In this document: piece by piece, positions 60,990-64,000 of the stretch
How positions within the stretch are numbered: the stretch's first letter is position 1
Layout: each line of letters begins with the position of its first letter
Assembly (NCBI GenBank): GCA_003344405.1
Contig: NOWV01000045.1
Coordinates: 124,001 to 188,000, forward strand
DNA: 64,000 nt
Origin: Trichoplax sp. H2
Taxonomy: Eukaryota > Placozoa > Uniplacotomia > Trichoplacea
Direction: 5' to 3'
Made by a program: the position numbers and the translations under genes
The notes under the pieces: generated by a model
The model's database searches: none
Told to the model about the DNA's origin: nothing
Seen by the model: the letters and a program-made list of their open reading frames with translations, nothing else

Positions 60990-63900
60990 TTAAGTTAACT
61001 CTCAAAGAGGTTATAGCTACTACTGTAGTAGCTCAAGACGTATGTTTAGGCTTTATAAAGATGAAATCACCATAGTAACAACCTTACTTAATGCTAATGA
61101 AGGATTTATGCTAATTGATTTCTTAATTTACTTTATCCACAGGTGACTAGTATTCTATTCTACTATACATGTTATTGTGCACAACCCACAAATTGTTACT
61201 TAGTCAACTATGATGGTAATAATATTTGGCTTGTATCGATCGATCCGGCTATTGAAACAATCCTCTAATGATGTTAAAATAATAAAAAGCTCATATCTTT
61301 TAAGAAAATTATATTTTTACTAACTTAATTTATTGTAAAAATGAAATTTATTATTCAAGTAAAATTCTATTAAAGGCCGCAAGCTATCGATAGCTTTAAA
61401 GATTTCTTGGAATTCAAGGAGATAGGGAGATATTTTACAATTCTTAAAATGAATCGTTTATGATATTAAATTCCTTAGATATCAGTCCCAAATGATTAAC
61501 GCAAAATAAAAGAATATTCGATTTTATTTATTACAACAAGTAATATTATCAGGTACTTTCGTACCATGTGAGCCGCAACACAGTTAACACCACCATAGAG
61601 GTTAAATTACAGTCAGTACAGTTCAGTCTCGATAAAATGACCCCTTTTATCTTAATACTGGATAGATGAAGAATTTAATAAATACGGGGATTATTGGTTT
61701 CATTGTAATCCAATATTTATAGTAGAAAAGCACTGAATTTCAAATAGCAATTAAAAACGCAATTATCCTAGCAGAACGTCATAAAAGTAACTAAGGTACC
61801 CATAACAAATTGTATTTATTATAGTAGCGTCGACACGTAATACAGTATACGGAAAAACAGAGAAAATTCTATCAATATTGGTTGTGAATGTTAACATGAT
61901 GCAACGGTAGTCTAATACTGTATTTCATATTACATATATTATTTGGAATCTTTGATTGAATATGAATTTAGTAAATTTCTTATACTTGTTATATATTACC
62001 ATCCGTTGTGAGCATTGTTATTATTTAGTGTATTGATCATTCATAATGTAATAGGTAGCATTCACATATGGTAAGGTCTGTGGCAAAATAAGAGATTAAT
62101 AAACAATTACTAGACATATGTTTACTTCATAATTAAGCTTGTTTTGCATCTAATAATATGTAATCAGTATTTGCATCTCAGGATATGATAACTAGTTTAC
62201 CGTCATGACTTACAAGTATTGAAACCCATCTAATGTCTCGTTATAGGCCCCGTACGATAATAGTATAGTAATGAGTAACGAGATTTTTTGGTTGTCTTCA
62301 GTAGTATGAAAATATAAACTATTAAATTATTTATAAATTATAATCAAGAGAATCGATACGGTATGCAAAGATCAAACGATAGATTTAACAAATCTTACAG
62401 TACCCAACTTTAGATATAATGTGAAATATAAAGCCATCATATATAAATTTTGCCCTAATTCCAATCGAAGTAATATAATATCAATTTTCATGAATAATTT
62501 TTCAGCAACTGACGAATAACGATTTTATCTTTATCACATTTTCGATTACCAGGTCTCCATTTGATATTTTATCACTATGACTAATTGAATTCTATTAAAA
62601 GTTGCTATGGAAATACAAATTCTGGCGTAATAGCAGACAATTTTGGTACTTTACAGCATAAGCGCATATATGCATTGTGTTTTGCTCTGTAGCATAAATT
62701 ATGAGAAAATCGCAAAAGTTTTCTACTAATGTTCTGTTATTGATTGAAGACGATCTCAGCTTTAAACTCGAGTGCTGAGGGCTCTACTGGACGCATTTAG
62801 CCTTCTTGATTTGCCATGATATATTTGCAACAGAATTATGCAAGCTTATTGAATTAAGTTTAATTACATGAAAGTTTTCAGATATTCTGAATGATAAATT
62901 TTTAACACCAAAGTAATCGATAGTACACAAAGTATACAGTCAATACAGATGATTACTTCTATAGGTATAACACATTAATAAGAGTTAGTATTGAACCATA
63001 TTTTGGTCCGTAATTTATCACCACAGATCATGCATGTATCTGCTCGTATATCTATATACGATGAACAATCATTTCTTGCTTACAAATACTAAGATTAAAA
63101 TCACAGAAGCCAAGTTCGATCTCTGTAGTTGAGATATTAGCATAATTATAATTACTATTTTAAAAATTGCAAAGATGAAGCTTTACCTTTATTATTATCG
63201 ATAAATTGTCTTATAATTTCAATAACGAAAAAAAGTACAAAAAATATTACACGCTGTTTTTGTTATTAATTTTTTTCGTGAATAATTGAATATTTATAAG
63301 ATTTAGTGTTAAGATGCTTCTGTAAAGTGGCAACTAACAGATTTAATTTATTTTGATAGCTTCGCTAGCTACTATAATCCTGCAATACAGTCTTATAGAA
63401 TTTTGAGTTAGAAAATACGTTAAAAAATAGAGCTGGATCTGTAGCAGGTAAACTATGGGGATGCATCTCTATTTACCAAAGATCTAATACAATTCTGTGT
63501 TGGTCTAGAGTTGTGTAATTTGTATTTTGGTAACCTTTTCGTAAAATGCTATACCAGGAAGGACGTATGTCTAAATACAATACATCTTGAAGGGCCATCA
63601 CGAATTTGCCTTTATAGAACCAGTTATATCAACGTAATAGATTTATTTAATGTGATATGATATGGGTGTTATCATCACTATCTATGTTCTATATTACTAC
63701 GCTAATACATTACAGATGAGCTGAATGATGGCAATCTATTCTACAACACCATATCTAATTTAGTGTGAAGTCTTTAGATTTAGTAAGAAATTTTCACTCT
63801 TCTAATTTCTGGTTCTAAATTAGCTTAGTAGTTTACTGCAGCTATCGTATGTGGAACTTTAAAAGGCTCATTAACCGTTTAGCGTACTGTATACTTGCTT

Positions 63901-64000
63901 GGATTGATGATTTCCGTATACACATGTATATGAATTACTTTATATGAAGATAGACTAACACACACACAACTTGGCACGTGTAATGATGATTATTTCTATA
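60990..64000. other. Upstream flank of the ABM-like gene; no gene seen
   Basis: 3 kb of AT-rich DNA. No ORF over 60 codons and no recognisable exon on either strand. It presumably includes the promoter of the gene starting at 60989; no TATA box or clear motif stands out, and only isolated CAGTACAG-type words occur (near 61615). Confidence 0.5.

Noticed and set aside
1-64000. CRISPR array, bacterial operons, rRNA
   Set aside because: No spaced identical direct repeats, no ribosome-binding sites, and no rRNA-like conserved segments; the gene structure is eukaryotic.

Overview
The window reads as nuclear DNA of an early-branching animal, most likely a placozoan (Trichoplax/Hoilungia-like). This is an inference. 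The DNA is AT-rich. Seven genes are split by many short, mostly GT-AG introns. The gene set is animal-type: a FoxG forkhead factor, RalGAP alpha, Mediator MED17, the BRISC/BRCA1-A subunit BABAM2, GDPGP1, COA4, DDX28 and TATDN1. A TTAGGG-type tract is present, and a 20-N scaffold gap marks a draft assembly. I reconstructed nine protein genes. Intron phases were checked across every exon join, and each model closes in frame from ATG to stop.

Layout. 1-10.2 kb is gene-free DNA with diverged tandem repeats of about 190 bp and one GC-rich patch. 10.24-11.32 kb is a single-exon FoxG gene (+), followed by a second gene-free stretch of about 10 kb. 21.4-33.75 kb is a 42-exon RALGAPA gene (-), RalGAP alpha of about 1,874 aa, with one U12-type and one GC-AG intron. 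33.75-35.35 kb is a shared upstream region containing a GTAC-rich minisatellite and the assembly gap. 35.35-36.31 kb is the intronless TATDN1 (+). 37.13-37.88 kb is COA4 (-, 2 exons). 38.74-42.00 kb is DDX28 (-, 13 exons). 42.77-46.50 kb is BABAM2 (+, 10 exons). 46.98-50.97 kb is GDPGP1 (-, 12 exons). 51.70-56.68 kb is MED17 (+, 14 exons). 58.14-60.99 kb is a 5-exon gene (-) for a protein with two tandem ABM/muconolactone-isomerase-like halves. The last 3 kb has no gene I can support.

The genes do not form a pathway: they cover mitochondrial biogenesis (COA4, DDX28), GTPase control, transcription, ubiquitin/DNA damage and nucleotide-sugar clean-up. They do form a regular architecture. There are three head-to-head pairs (RALGAPA/TATDN1, DDX28/BABAM2, GDPGP1/MED17), and the region upstream of each pair, and of COA4, carries palindromic GTAC-type repeats. 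FoxG instead sits alone between two long non-coding flanks, as is common for developmental regulators.

The least described item is the two-domain ABM-like protein. Its halves align without a gap at a constant offset of 122 residues, behind a predicted N-myristoylation start.
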